From an uncultured Pseudomonas sp. (GTDB lineage: Bacteria > Pseudomonadota > Gammaproteobacteria > Pseudomonadales > Pseudomonadaceae): 19,638 nucleotides of DNA. The notes beneath the pieces are model-generated. The model saw nothing but the letters and a program-made list of their open reading frames with translations. It had not been told where the DNA came from and searched no databases. Location of the stretch: assembly GCF_946885885.1 (NCBI RefSeq), contig NZ_CAMPHN010000081.1, positions 1 through 19,638 of the forward strand, in the 5' to 3' direction. Positions 1 to 7,357 of this stretch are shown piece by piece; positions within the stretch are counted from its first letter, which is position 1, and each line of letters opens with the position of its first letter. The translations under genes and the position numbers were made by a program.

Positions 1-33
1 CAGATGCTGGATGACTTTCTTGTCGCCTTTCAT
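1..33 (-). CDS. bfrB: Bacterioferritin BfrB, first 11 codons (partial)
   Basis: The reverse strand from 33 to 1 reads MKGDKKVIQHL, which matches the start of Pseudomonas bacterioferritin BfrB (about 158 residues) as I know it; the rest lies outside the window. BfrB is the 24-subunit heme-containing iron-storage shell that oxidises and stores iron in the cytoplasm. The identification rests on only 11 residues, but the neighbouring bfd gene, whose product docks on BfrB to release iron, supports it strongly. A weak AAGG lies 12 nt before the ATG. A TTGACA-N17-CAAAAT promoter-like pair precedes it, so bfrB probably has its own promoter downstream of the bfd terminator. Confidence 0.88.
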   Translation of the reverse strand, partial: MKGDKKVIQHL

Positions 34-66
34 GTCCGGGATCTGCCTTGTGGGGTTCAACGCGAA

Positions 67-95
67 ATTTTGGTCCTGGAAGTGGATGCTGTCAA
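67..95 (-). promoter_or_regulatory. Candidate sigma-70 promoter of bfrB
   Basis: On the minus strand a perfect TTGACA (95-90) is followed after 17 nt by CAAAAT (72-67, four of six matches to TATAAT). It lies about 34 nt before the bfrB ATG. Placement and spacing are good; the -10 is weak. Inferred from consensus only. Confidence 0.45.
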
Positions 96-142
96 ATCTA
101 AGTATTTGAAAATAAAATGAAAAATAATATAAATAAGAATGA

Positions 143-166
143 TTAGGCTCCGTATTCGGAGGCTAA
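143..166. repeat. Inverted repeat between bfd terminator and bfrB promoter
   Basis: TTAG and CTCCG pair with CGGAG and CTAA around a TATT centre, with a single G-G mismatch at 147/162, giving nine paired bases per arm in a 24-bp dyad. It sits between the bfd terminator and the bfrB promoter. It could be an operator or an RNA hairpin; there is no T-run, so a terminator is unlikely. Function unknown. Confidence 0.4.
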
Positions 167-185
167 ATGCTTGAATTGCAGGCAT

Positions 186-210
186 AAAAAAACCGGACAG
201 AAGTCCGGTT
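186..210 (-). terminator. Rho-independent terminator of bfd
   Basis: An 8-bp perfect stem (AACCGGAC at 191-198, GTCCGGTT at 203-210) with a 4-nt loop is followed, in the minus direction, by a run of seven T (186-192 on the plus strand are A). It begins 29 nt after the bfd stop and separates bfd from bfrB. The flanks GGCATAAAA/TTTTATGCC can extend the pairing. Confidence 0.85.
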
Positions 211-239
211 CTTTTATGCCTCTTGCCGCCGCGCTTGAA

Positions 240-458
240 TCAGGCGGCGACAAAGTTGGCGGGGTAGGTCATGCCCGCATGACTGCCTTGCAGATCGCTC
301 AAGGTCTCGCGTACCACCTGTTTGGCCAGGCATGCACATTTACCGCATTGGCTGGCAACCCCGAGGGTGTTGCGCACATCGCGATAGCTGCAGCAGCCAT
401 CGTAGATGGCTTCGCGTATTTGACCGTCGGTAACACCTTCGCAGAGGCAGACGTACAT
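240..458 (-). CDS. bfd: Bacterioferritin-associated ferredoxin Bfd
   Basis: The product has 72 residues, the usual size. It is a small cytoplasmic [2Fe-2S] protein that docks on BfrB and passes electrons to it so that stored ferric iron is reduced and released. The four cluster ligands are visible at Cys4, Cys6, Cys38 and Cys41 (CLC near the N-terminus, CGKC later), the arrangement of the BFD-like [2Fe-2S] fold. The gene lies upstream of bfrB on the same strand, separated by a terminator and about 200 bp, so the two are probably transcribed independently. The ATG at 458 has only a weak GGAC Shine-Dalgarno. A Fur-box-like sequence overlaps the promoter, fitting the known induction of bfd under iron starvation in Pseudomonas. 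Confidence 0.96.
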   Translation of the reverse strand: MYVCLCEGVTDGQIREAIYDGCCSYRDVRNTLGVASQCGKCACLAKQVVRETLSDLQGSHAGMTYPANFVAA

Positions 459-493
459 ATGAGGTCCATCGCTGAAGAATGACTATGGGGCGG

Positions 494-522
494 ATGCTAA
501 TGCTAATGAGAATGCATGTCAA
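494..522 (-). promoter_or_regulatory. bfd promoter with overlapping Fur-box-like site
   Basis: On the minus strand a perfect TTGACA (522-517) is separated by 17 nt from TAGCAT (499-494). The interval is covered by GCTAATGCTAATGAGAATG (496-514 on the plus strand), which I count as 13 of 19 matches to the Fur consensus GATAATGATAATCATTATC. A repressor bound there would cover the -10 and spacer. The predicted transcript start is about 30 nt before the bfd ATG. Promoter and Fur site are consensus inferences. Confidence 0.65.
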
Positions 523-564
523 AGATGATTTATTCTTCTGTGTAACGGCACGATAAGTGGTCAT

Positions 565-588
565 CGCTCGCCACTGGGGCGGCGAGCG
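565..588. repeat. GC-rich hairpin in the bfd/peroxiredoxin divergent region
   Basis: CGCTCGCC (565-572) and GGCGAGCG (581-588) form an 8-bp perfect stem with an 8-nt loop. There is no T-run on either side. It lies between the divergent bfd and peroxiredoxin genes. I see no convincing sigma-70 promoter for the peroxiredoxin here; a TATGAT at about 633-638 lacks a matching -35. Confidence 0.35.
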
Positions 589-727
589 AATCTATGGCTA
601 AAAAGCGGTGGGCGGTGCTCAAAATCGGGGTGTATGATGACCGGCCCTGGAACTGCGCGCCGTGCCTTGCGGCGGTTTGGATTATTCGATCCGGCGCGCG
701 CCAAACCATGACTCAAGGAGATATTCA

Positions 728-1330
728 ATGAGCGTACTCGTAGGTAAGCAAGCCCCGGATTTCGACGTTGCCGCGGTACTGGCCAACGGTGAGATCGTTG
801 ACAGTTTCACCCTGTCCTCGGCGATCAAAGGCAAATACGGCCTGGTGTTCTTCTACCCGCTGGATTTCACCTTCGTTTGCCCGTCCGAGCTGATCGCTCT
901 GGATCACCGCATTCCCGAGTTCCAAGCGCGCAACGTCGAAGTCATCGGCGTATCCATCGACTCCCACTTCACCCACAACGCCTGGCGCAACACGCCGGTG
1001 GACAAGGGCGGCATCGGCCCGGTCAAGTACACCCTGGCTGCCGACATCAACCATGCCATCTGCAAGGCTTACGACGTCGAATCCGAAGGCGGCGTAGCTT
1101 TCCGTGGTGCCTTCCTGATCGACACCAATGGCGTCGTGCGTTCGCAGATCGTCAACGACCTGCCGCTGGGCCGCAACATGGACGAACTGTTGCGTCTGGT
1201 CGATGCTCTGCAGTTCACCGAAGAGCACGGCGAAGTCTGCCCGGCCAACTGGAAGAAAGGCGACAAAGGCATGACCGCTTCGCCGGAAGGCGTGGCCAAG
1301 TACCTGTCCGAGAACGCTGCCAACCTATAA
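728..1330 (+). CDS. Typical 2-Cys peroxiredoxin (AhpC/TSA family)
   Basis: This 200-residue cytoplasmic thiol peroxidase reduces hydrogen peroxide and organic or peroxynitrite peroxides. The thioredoxin fold carries the peroxidatic Cys51 in the motif DFTFVCPSE and the resolving Cys171 in GEVCPANW, so it is a typical 2-Cys enzyme. It is closer to the TSA/Prx1 group than to the classical AhpC that pairs with AhpF, and no ahpF is adjacent; the reductant (thioredoxin or another) cannot be read from the sequence. The start at 728 is set by AAGGAG at 715-720 with a 7-nt spacer; the frame stays open upstream to 662 but that part has no homology I recognise. It corresponds by position to PAO1 PA3529. 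A strong terminator follows. Confidence 0.95.
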   Translation: MSVLVGKQAPDFDVAAVLANGEIVDSFTLSSAIKGKYGLVFFYPLDFTFVCPSELIALDHRIPEFQARNVEVIGVSIDSHFTHNAWRNTPVDKGGIGPVKYTLAADINHAICKAYDVESEGGVAFRGAFLIDTNGVVRSQIVNDLPLGRNMDELLRLVDALQFTEEHGEVCPANWKKGDKGMTASPEGVAKYLSENAANL

Positions 1331-1346
1331 GGTTTGCGCGTGGTTC

Positions 1347-1375
1347 AAAAAAACCGGCGAAATGCCGGTTTTTTT
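1347..1375. terminator. Bidirectional terminator between peroxiredoxin and rnt
   Basis: A-run plus ACCGGC (1347-1358), a 5-nt loop, then GCCGGT plus T-run (1364-1375). The symmetric A/T flanks let it work for the peroxiredoxin (plus) and for the rnt end (minus), which converge here. Confidence 0.88.
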
Positions 1376-1401
1376 GTGGGTGATAGCGGCGGGGCGTTAT
1401 C

Positions 1402-1423
1402 TAGCCCGGATGCAATCCGGGGG
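1402..1423 (+). repeat. REP-like palindrome, copy 1
   Basis: Contains TAGCCCGGATGCAATCCGGG. Its core is a 7-bp stem (CCCGGAT at 1405-1411, ATCCGGG at 1415-1421) with a 3-nt loop. The same 20-mer occurs in opposite orientation at 10977-10996, so this is a dispersed extragenic repeat. It lies between convergent gene ends, a usual REP location. Confidence 0.7.
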
Positions 1424-1455
1424 CGCTCGCGACTTTACATATGGATGAGCGCTGA

Positions 1456-2130
1456 TTAGTCGCCGAAGTCTTCCCAGCCGCCCATTTCCTTCCAGCGGTT
1501 GACGATGCCACAGAACAGTTCCGCGGTTTTCTCGGTGTCGTAGCGCGCCGAGTGGGCTTCGCGGCCGTCGAACTCGATACCCGCCACCTGGCAGGCTTTG
1601 GCCAATACGGTTTGGCCGTAAGCCAAGCCGGCGAGGGTCGCGGTGTCGAAGCTAGAGAAGGGGTGGAAGGGGTTGCGCTTGAGGTCGCAACGCATCACCG
1701 CGGCATTCAGGAAACCGAGGTCGAAGCTGCTGTTATGGCCGACCAGGATCGCCCGTTTGCAGCCGTTGGCCTTTAGCGATTTTCGCAGGCCGCGGAAGAT
1801 CTCGCCCAAGGCATGTTCTTCGCTGACCGCCATGCGCAACGGGTGGTCGAGCTTGATCCCGGTAAAGTCCAGCGCCGCCTGTTCGATATTGGCGCCGGCG
1901 AATGGCTCGATGCGGAAGAAATGGGTGTGGTCGGGGTAGAGGAAGCCTTGTTCGTCCATCGCGATGGTGGTCGCGGCGATTTCCAGCAGGGCATCGGTGG
2001 CGCAGTTGAAACCGCCGGTTTCCACATCCACCACCACCGGCAGATAGCCGCGAAAGCGCGCCGCCATTGGATGACGCGGTCCCGAAGGGGCATTGATGTC
2101 CTGGTCGTCTTCGTACAGGTCTTCGCTCAC
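1456..2130 (-). CDS. rnt: Ribonuclease T
   Basis: RNase T is a 3'-5' exoribonuclease that trims the 3' ends of tRNA (including CCA turnover), 5S and 23S rRNA. This 224-residue protein carries the DEDDh exonuclease site: Asp35 and Glu37 in VVVDVETGG, Asp137 in GHNSSFD, and His193 and Asp198 in HSARYD. Length and sequence agree with the P. aeruginosa enzyme. It starts with GTG at 2130; the pyrC TGA overlaps it in GTGA, indicating translational coupling downstream of pyrC. A GGAG lies 11 nt before the GTG, within the pyrC end. An in-frame Met22 would give a shorter protein but would drop a conserved N-terminal stretch. The gene converges on the peroxiredoxin and shares its bidirectional terminator. 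Confidence 0.96.
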   Translation of the reverse strand: MSEDLYEDDQDINAPSGPRHPMAARFRGYLPVVVDVETGGFNCATDALLEIAATTIAMDEQGFLYPDHTHFFRIEPFAGANIEQAALDFTGIKLDHPLRMAVSEEHALGEIFRGLRKSLKANGCKRAILVGHNSSFDLGFLNAAVMRCDLKRNPFHPFSSFDTATLAGLAYGQTVLAKACQVAGIEFDGREAHSARYDTEKTAELFCGIVNRWKEMGGWEDFGD

Positions 2131-3173
2131 AGGGAGGTCTCCAGCAGACGCCAGCGCAGGGTTTCACCGGCGCGCAACGGGACTACGCTCTGGTCGCCCA
2201 GGGGCAGGGTGCTCGGAGCGGTCCAGTCTTCGCGCACCAGGGTGATGGTCTCGCTGTTGCGCGGCAGGCCATAGAAGTCCGGACCGTGTTGGCTGGCGAA
2301 GGCTTCCAGCTTGTCCAGCGCGTTGCGCTGCTCGAACGCCTCGGCATACAGCTCGATGGCGGCATAGGCGGTGTAGCAGCCGGCGCAGCCGCAGGCGGCT
2401 TCCTTGGCGTGGCGGGCGTGGGGCGCCGAGTCTGTGCCGAGGAAGAATTTGACGTTGCCGCCGGTGGCCGCGTCGAGCAGGGCTTCCTGGTGCACATTGC
2501 GCTTGAGAATCGGTAGGCAATAGAAGTGCGGGCGGATGCCGCCGACCAGCATGTGGTTGCGGTTGTACAGCAGGTGGTGGGCGGTGATGGTCGCGCCGAC
2601 ATTGGCCGGGGCTGCTTTGACGAACTCCACCGCATCGCTGGTGGTGATGTGCTCGAACACCACTTTCAGCGTTGGGAAGCGCGCGACCACCGGGCTCAGT
2701 TGCTCGTCGATAAAGAATTTCTCGCGGTCGAATACATCGACCTCGCCGCGGGTCACTTCGCCATGCACCAACAGGGGCAGACCGACTTCGGCCATGGCTT
2801 CGAGCGCCGGGTAGATCTTCTCGATAGCGGTGACGCCGGAGTCGGAGTTGGTAGTGGCGCCGGCCGGATAGAGCTTGGCCGCATGCACGAAGCCGGCGGC
2901 CTTGGCCTGGCGTACGTCCTCGGGGCTGGTGTTGTCGGTGAGATAGAGCACCATCAGCGGCTCGAAGCGGCTAGCGGCCGGGCGCGCGGCCAGGATGCGC
3001 TGGCGGTAGGCGTCGGCCTCGGCGGCATTGCGCACCGGCGGCACCAGATTGGGCATGATGATCGCGCGGCCGAAGGTGCGGGCGACATCGGCGACGGTAT
3101 GCGGCAGTACGGCACCATCTCGCAGATGAATGTGCCAGTCGTCGGGTCGCAGCAAAGTAAGGCGGTCGGTCAT
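2127..3173 (-). CDS. pyrC: Dihydroorotase PyrC
   Basis: PyrC cyclises N-carbamoyl-aspartate to dihydroorotate, the third step of de novo pyrimidine synthesis. The protein has 348 residues, as in other class II (PyrC-type) dihydroorotases. The binuclear zinc site is complete: His14 and His16 in DDWHIHLRD, the carboxylated Lys100 in HAAKLYP, His137 in LVHGE, His175 in FEHITT and Asp248 in GTDSAPH. The start ATG at 3173 has TGGAAG 5 nt upstream; the frame remains open further upstream without homology. It is the first gene of a pyrC-rnt pair with a 4-nt overlap and is divergent from motY. I see no obvious pyrimidine-responsive leader hairpin at the start codon like that of E. coli pyrC. Confidence 0.97.
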   Translation of the reverse strand: MTDRLTLLRPDDWHIHLRDGAVLPHTVADVARTFGRAIIMPNLVPPVRNAAEADAYRQRILAARPAASRFEPLMVLYLTDNTSPEDVRQAKAAGFVHAAKLYPAGATTNSDSGVTAIEKIYPALEAMAEVGLPLLVHGEVTRGEVDVFDREKFFIDEQLSPVVARFPTLKVVFEHITTSDAVEFVKAAPANVGATITAHHLLYNRNHMLVGGIRPHFYCLPILKRNVHQEALLDAATGGNVKFFLGTDSAPHARHAKEAACGCAGCYTAYAAIELYAEAFEQRNALDKLEAFASQHGPDFYGLPRNSETITLVREDWTAPSTLPLGDQSVVPLRAGETLRWRLLETSL

Positions 3174-3307
3174 GGGGGCTTCCAGGCGGGTAAAACGTGC
3201 GGCGAATGCTACCGGAAAAGCCTTGCCGGGGCACGCCGAAAGCGGACCCGGGGCGACAAAACGGGTCGGATGGCCTGCTTCCCGGCTCTGCGGGAAAACC
3301 AATCGAG

Positions 3308-3336
3308 CCTCAAGTATTCGCGCGCGCCACCGATAC
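3308..3336 (+). promoter_or_regulatory. Candidate sigma-28 (FliA) promoter of motY
   Basis: CCTCAAG (3308-3314) is followed, after 14 nt, by ACCGATAC (3329-3336). The flagellar sigma-28 consensus is about TAAAG/TCAAG, then 14 nt, then GCCGATAA. The -10 half matches 6 of 8 and the spacing is exact. The site lies 36 nt before the motY start, the right distance and orientation for a flagellar gene. Confidence 0.65.
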
Positions 3337-3372
3337 CCAAAGGGAACGCCGTTATTCCTTGTGGAGCCTGCC

Positions 3373-4281
3373 GTGCGCCAGCCAACCCTCGCTTTGCTTA
3401 GCCTGCTCGCCAGCCTGCCGCTGTGCTTGCCGGCGTGGGGCATCAGCTTTCAGACACGCTTGGAAAAAGTCGAATGGCAGGTCGAGGGCGATCAATTCGA
3501 ATGCCGCTTGTCGCAGCCCGTTACAGATTTCGGCGCGGGTGAGTTCGTCCGCCGTGCCGGCGAGCAGGTGACCTTTCGCCTGCAAGCGCGCGAGCGTTGG
3601 CTGGGCACGGGTTCCGCGCTGCTCTTGGCGGCGGCGGCGCCCTGGCAGCCGGGGCGCGGCGATATCAATCTGGGCGTGGTGAAGGTGGGCACTGGCGAGG
3701 TGCCGTTCAACAGCACCGAGGAGCAAGGCGCGCGCTTGCTCACGGGCTTGCTGGAGGGCCGCAGCCCCTTGGTCAGGCATCGCACCCAACATGGCGGCGA
3801 GGGACTGGAAGTGCGCCTGCTGCCGGTCAAGTTCCGCAAGGCCTATGACGACTACCTGGGCTGCACGGCCAAGCTGTTGCCGGTGAATTTCGATCAGGTG
3901 CGTCAGTCCAGCGTCGGCTTCCCTGGCGGCGGGGTGGATCTGGATCCGCAGGCCAAGGCCAAGCTGGATATCGTCCTGACCTTCCTCAAGGCCGACCCCA
4001 GCGTCAATCGCATCCAACTCGACGGTCACGCCGACAACAGCGGCAATCGCCTGACCAATCGCGATCTCTCGCGGCGTCGCGCGCAAGCGGTGATGGAGTA
4101 CCTCAAGGCCAACGGCGTGCCGGCGGAGAACATCACCATGCGCTTCCATGGAGAGCGTTATCCGCTGGTGCGCAACAGTAGCGAAGCCAATCGGGCGAAA
4201 AATCGTCGGGTCAGCATCCTGCTCGACCGTGCGCCCGAGGTGCAATCGACAGCGCCAGATGCGCCTGTGCCGAGCTCCTGA
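3373..4281 (+). CDS. motY: Flagellar stator-ring protein MotY, OmpA-type
   Basis: MotY forms the periplasmic T-ring around the polar flagellar motor and anchors stator units. The protein has 302 residues. A hydrophobic N-terminal signal (residues 5-20, ending near PAWG) is followed by a MotY-type N-terminal domain (about 24-190) and a C-terminal OmpA-like peptidoglycan-binding domain (about 195-285) with the motifs [21 protein letters not shown] and [10 protein letters not shown]. The start is GTG at 3373, chosen because GGAG at 3363-3366 gives a 6-nt spacer and the signal peptide begins right there; a second in-frame GTG at 3361 lacks a ribosome site. It lies between pyrC and argG, the position of PAO1 PA3526 (motY). 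A sigma-28-like promoter upstream fits flagellar control. Without the context it could only be called an OmpA-family protein. Confidence 0.88.
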   Translation: MRQPTLALLSLLASLPLCLPAWGISFQTRLEKVEWQVEGDQFECRLSQPVTDFGAGEFVRRAGEQVTFRLQARERWLGTGSALLLAAAAPWQPGRGDINLGVVKVGTGEVPFNSTEEQGARLLTGLLEGRSPLVRHRTQHGGEGLEVRLLPVKFRKAYDDYLGCTAKLLPVNFDQVRQSSVGFPGGGVDLDPQAKAKLDIVLTFLKADPSVNRIQLDGHADNSGNRLTNRDLSRRRAQAVMEYLKANGVPAENITMRFHGERYPLVRNSSEANRAKNRRVSILLDRAPEVQSTAPDAPVPSS

Positions 4282-4412
4282 GCCCCGCTGGTAGGCAGTT
4301 TCCGGCGACGAAGTCGACACCTGGTCGTTGCAAGCGCTCGCGGCCCTGTAAATTGCCCGCCAAGGCCAGTAGAATCACGGGTTTTCCCGCACAACCCCGT
4401 GGAGTTGATGGC

Positions 4413-5630
4413 ATGGCCGACGTAAACAAGGTAGTCCTGGCATATTCCGGTGGCCTGGACACCTCGGTGATCCTCAAGTGGCTGCAAGATACCTATAACT
4501 GCGAAGTGGTGACCTTCACCGCCGACCTCGGCCAGGGCGAAGAAGTCGAGCCGGCCCGCGCCAAGGCCAAGGCGATGGGCGTCAAGGAAATCTACATCGA
4601 CGATTTGCGCGAAGAGTTCGTCCGCGACTTCGTCTACCCGATGTTCCGCGCCAACACCATCTACGAAGGCGAGTACCTGCTGGGTACTTCCATCGCCCGT
4701 CCGCTGATCGCCAAGCGCCTGATCGAAATCGCCAACGAAACCGGCGCCGACGCCATTTCCCATGGCGCCACCGGCAAGGGCAACGACCAAGTGCGTTTCG
4801 AGCTGGGCGCTTATGCGCTCAAGCCGGGCGTCAAGGTGATCGCGCCGTGGCGCGAGTGGGACCTGCTGTCGCGCGAGAAGCTGATGGACTACGCCGAAAA
4901 GCATGCCATCCCGATCGAACGCCATGGCAAGAAGAAGTCGCCGTACTCCATGGACGCCAACCTGCTGCACATCTCCTATGAAGGCGGCGTGCTGGAAGAC
5001 ACCTGGACCGAGCACGAAGAAGACATGTGGCGCTGGACCAAGTCGCCGGAAGCCGCGCCTGATACCCCGACCTATATCGAGCTGACCTACCGCGCCGGCG
5101 ACATCGTCGCCATCGACGGCAAGGAAATGACTCCGGCCACCGTACTGGCTGAACTGAACCGCATCGGCGGCGAGAACGGCATCGGCCGTCTGGACATCGT
5201 CGAGAACCGTTTCGTCGGCATGAAGTCGCGCGGCTGCTACGAAACCCCCGGCGGCACCATCATGCTCAAGGGCCACCGCGCCATCGAGTCGATCACCCTC
5301 GACCGCGAAGTCGCCCACCTGAAAGACGAGCTGATGCCGAAATACGCCAGCCTGATCTACAACGGTTTCTGGTGGAGCCCGGAGCGTCTGATGCTGCAAC
5401 AGATGATCGACGCTTCCCAGGCCAACGTGAACGGCGTGGTGCGCCTGAAGCTGTACAAGGGCAATGTGATCGTCACCGGGCGTAAGTCCGATGACTCGCT
5501 GTTCGATGCCAATATCGCCACCTTCGAAGAAGACGGCGGCGCATATAACCAGCAGGATGCAGCGGGCTTTATCAAGCTCAATGCCCTGCGCATGCGCATC
5601 GCCGCGGGCAAAGGGCGCAAGATGCTCTGA
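4413..5630 (+). CDS. argG: Argininosuccinate synthase
   Basis: ArgG joins citrulline and aspartate using ATP to give argininosuccinate, the penultimate step of arginine synthesis, in the cytoplasm as a tetramer. The 405-residue protein is full length. The ATP-binding P-loop AYSGGLDTS is at residues 10-18, and the second signature [13 protein letters not shown] is at 118-130. The ATG at 4413 has GGAG at 4401-4404 with an 8-nt spacer; the frame is open further upstream but non-homologous. It is about 130 bp downstream of motY on the same strand. I see no clear terminator between them and no convincing -35/-10 pair, although a TAGAAT lies at about 4370. A REPIN and a terminator follow. Confidence 0.98.
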   Translation: MADVNKVVLAYSGGLDTSVILKWLQDTYNCEVVTFTADLGQGEEVEPARAKAKAMGVKEIYIDDLREEFVRDFVYPMFRANTIYEGEYLLGTSIARPLIAKRLIEIANETGADAISHGATGKGNDQVRFELGAYALKPGVKVIAPWREWDLLSREKLMDYAEKHAIPIERHGKKKSPYSMDANLLHISYEGGVLEDTWTEHEEDMWRWTKSPEAAPDTPTYIELTYRAGDIVAIDGKEMTPATVLAELNRIGGENGIGRLDIVENRFVGMKSRGCYETPGGTIMLKGHRAIESITLDREVAHLKDELMPKYASLIYNGFWWSPERLMLQQMIDASQANVNGVVRLKLYKGNVIVTGRKSDDSLFDANIATFEEDGGAYNQQDAAGFIKLNALRMRIAAGKGRKML

Positions 5631-5636
5631 GGCTGA

Positions 5637-5697
5637 GTAGGAGCGAGGGGCGCCGAGTCCTTGCTCGCGAAATGATCGCGAGCAAGCTCGCTCCTAC
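5637..5697. repeat. REPIN: two inverted REP sequences
   Basis: The outer arms GTAGGAGCGAG (5637-5647) and CTCGCTCCTAC (5687-5697) are perfect inverse complements. An inner stem TTGCTCGCGA (5661-5670) / TCGCGAGCAA (5676-5685) has a 5-nt loop. GCGAGCAAGCTCGCTCCTAC is a familiar Pseudomonas REP sequence, and the paired inverted form is a REPIN, mobilised in trans by RAYT transposases. It begins 6 nt after the argG stop. The left arm has about 13 nt not matched on the right. Confidence 0.85.
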
Positions 5698-5710
5698 AGG
5701 CAAAACGCAG

Positions 5711-5740
5711 CCCCGGCCACAAGCCGGGGTTTGCATTTAT
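5711..5740 (+). terminator. Probable terminator of argG
   Basis: CCCCGGC (5711-5717), a 5-nt loop, GCCGGGG (5723-5729), then TTTGCATTT. The stem is strong and the T-run interrupted. It follows the REPIN and precedes gloA, so gloA may depend on read-through or on its own promoter. Confidence 0.6.
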
Positions 5741-5764
5741 AGGGTCGTAAAGAGGAGAACCTCG

Positions 5765-6157
5765 ATGAGACTGTTGCACACCATGCTGCGCGTCGGCGAT
5801 CTGGACAAGTCCATCGCCTTCTACACCGAAGTGCTGGGCATGACCTTGCTGCGACGCAAGGACTACCCGGATGGCCAGTTCACCCTGGCGTTCGTTGGCT
5901 ATGGCGACGAGGCGCACAACAGCGTGATCGAGCTGACCCATAACTGGGGCGTCGACAGCTACGAGCTGGGCACCGGCTACGGCCATATCGCCCTGGAAGT
6001 GAGCGATGTCTACAAGGCCTGCGAGGACATCCGATCGCGCGGCGGCAAAATCACCCGCGAGCCGGGGCCGATGAAGCACGGCAGCAGCATTCTGGCGTTC
6101 GTCGAAGATCCGGACGGCTACAAGGTCGAGCTGCTGTCGCCGCGGCGGGCTGACTGA
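5765..6157 (+). CDS. gloA: Lactoylglutathione lyase (glyoxalase I)
   Basis: GloA isomerises the hemithioacetal of methylglyoxal and glutathione to S-lactoylglutathione, detoxifying methylglyoxal in the cytoplasm. The 130-residue protein is a single glyoxalase/VOC domain module. Its metal ligands match the E. coli nickel-type enzyme exactly: His5, Glu56, His74 and Glu122. The short form without the extra loops of eukaryotic zinc enzymes also points to a Ni/Co-activated homodimer. The ATG at 5765 has GAGGAG at 5752-5757 with a 7-nt spacer. It lies downstream of argG, as gloA1 (PA3524) does in PAO1, and 66 nt before the diguanylate cyclase gene, with which it may be co-transcribed. Confidence 0.96.
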   Translation: MRLLHTMLRVGDLDKSIAFYTEVLGMTLLRRKDYPDGQFTLAFVGYGDEAHNSVIELTHNWGVDSYELGTGYGHIALEVSDVYKACEDIRSRGGKITREPGPMKHGSSILAFVEDPDGYKVELLSPRRAD

Positions 6158-6223
6158 ACTATGCTGTGTAAGTGATGGCTTACAAAGTGAATGGCTATTT
6201 GGCTCGGCCAGGCGAGGTGTTAC

Positions 6224-7294
6224 ATGGCTAGCGAGAACTACGCGCAGCGGCTGATTCAGGCTGTGCAGGAGTTGTCCATGGCAAGGAGTCTGGATGCGGT
6301 TGCGGATGTCGTGCGCCACGCGGCGCGTGAGTTGGTCGGCGCCGATGGTGCCACCTTCGTTCTGCGTGACGGCGAGCAATGCTTCTACAAGGACGAGGAC
6401 GCCATCAGCCCGCTATGGAAGGGCCAGCGCTTCCCTCTGCAGGCCTGTATCAGCGGTTGGGCCATGCTCAATCGGCAAGCCACGGTCATCGAAGATATCT
6501 ATCTGGATGCGCGCATTCCCCATGCGGCCTATCGGCCGACCTTCGTCAAAAGCCTGGTCATGGTGCCGATTCGTACCCTCGAACCCATAGGCGCCATCGG
6601 CACCTACTGGGCCAGCCAGCACCGTGCGACGGCTAACCAGGTCGAGATGCTTCAGGCCCTGGCCGATGCCACCTCGGTAGCCCTGGAGAATGTCCAGATG
6701 TATGCCGAGCTGGAGCGCCGGGTGGCGGAGCGTACGGCGCAATTGGCCGAGGCCAACCAGCGACTGCAGGACGAGATGGCGGTACGCGAACAGGCCGAAC
6801 AGGCGGTGCGCCAATTATCGCTGACCGATGAGTTGACCGGCCTCTATAACAGACGCGGTTTCCTGCTCCTGGCCGAGCGCGAGCTGGAGTCGGCGCGCCG
6901 GCGTCAAGGCCGCAGCCTGCTGTTGTATGCAGACCTGGATTACCTCAAACAGGCCAACGACCGCTTTGGCCACGCGGCGGGCGATGTCATGCTGGTCGAT
7001 GCGGCGCAGGTACTCAAATCGCTGTTCCGCGCCACAGATGTGGTAGCCCGTTTGGGCGGCGATGAGTTCGTGGTGTTGGCCGGCGACTACAACAGTAGCG
7101 AAGAGGTGCTGCGGCGCCTGGACAAGGCGCTGGCCGAGTTTCATCGCAGTAGCGGTCGACAGCTGTCGTTGAGCGTCGGCATTGCCGAGTCCTCGTTGCA
7201 GGCGAGCGAGAGCCTGGAACACTTGCTGACTCAGGCCGATGCGGCCATGTATGCCAATAAATGTTCAAGACGCAGCTTGCAGGCGGTGGTCTGA
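6224..7294 (+). CDS. GAF-GGDEF diguanylate cyclase
   Basis: The predicted soluble diguanylate cyclase (356 residues) makes cyclic di-GMP from two GTP. An N-terminal GAF sensor domain (about residues 8-158) is followed by a predicted coiled-coil linker (about 160-198) and a C-terminal GGDEF domain (about 199-350). The active-site motif GGDEF is intact at 278-282, and an inhibitory I-site RxxD (Arg269-Asp272) lies exactly five residues upstream. The substrate region DLDYLKQANDRFGH is also typical. There are no membrane segments or signal peptide. The GAF ligand cannot be read from sequence. The start at 6224 has GAGGTG at 6214-6219; an in-frame ATG at 6191 has no ribosome site. I do not recall this gene at this position in PAO1, so it may be a lineage-specific insertion. 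A strong terminator follows. Confidence 0.9.
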   Translation: MASENYAQRLIQAVQELSMARSLDAVADVVRHAARELVGADGATFVLRDGEQCFYKDEDAISPLWKGQRFPLQACISGWAMLNRQATVIEDIYLDARIPHAAYRPTFVKSLVMVPIRTLEPIGAIGTYWASQHRATANQVEMLQALADATSVALENVQMYAELERRVAERTAQLAEANQRLQDEMAVREQAEQAVRQLSLTDELTGLYNRRGFLLLAERELESARRRQGRSLLLYADLDYLKQANDRFGHAAGDVMLVDAAQVLKSLFRATDVVARLGGDEFVVLAGDYNSSEEVLRRLDKALAEFHRSSGRQLSLSVGIAESSLQASESLEHLLTQADAAMYANKCSRRSLQAVV

Positions 7295-7313
7295 CGGCAA
7301 TGCCGCCACAACG

Positions 7314-7343
7314 AAAAAGCCCCGCTAATCGGCGGGGCTTTTT
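7314..7343. terminator. Bidirectional terminator
   Basis: AAAAAGCCCCGC (7314-7325), a 6-nt loop, then GCGGGGCTTTTT (7332-7343): a perfect stem with A/T flanks. It serves the cyclase gene (plus) and the small convergent gene (minus). Confidence 0.92.
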
Positions 7344-7357
7344 CTTGTCTGGACGGC

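Noticed and set aside
121..150. AT-rich stretch with GAATGATTA upstream of bfrB, as a second Fur box
   Set aside because: Only about half of the 19 consensus positions match in the best register, and AT-richness alone explains it.
171..482. 103-codon plus-strand frame opposite bfd
   Set aside because: Antisense to bfd, whose cysteine ligands are all in place, and it runs through the terminator hairpin.
4158..5399. 413-codon frame antisense to argG and the end of motY
   Set aside because: Shadow of conserved coding sequence; no recognisable domain and no start signal.
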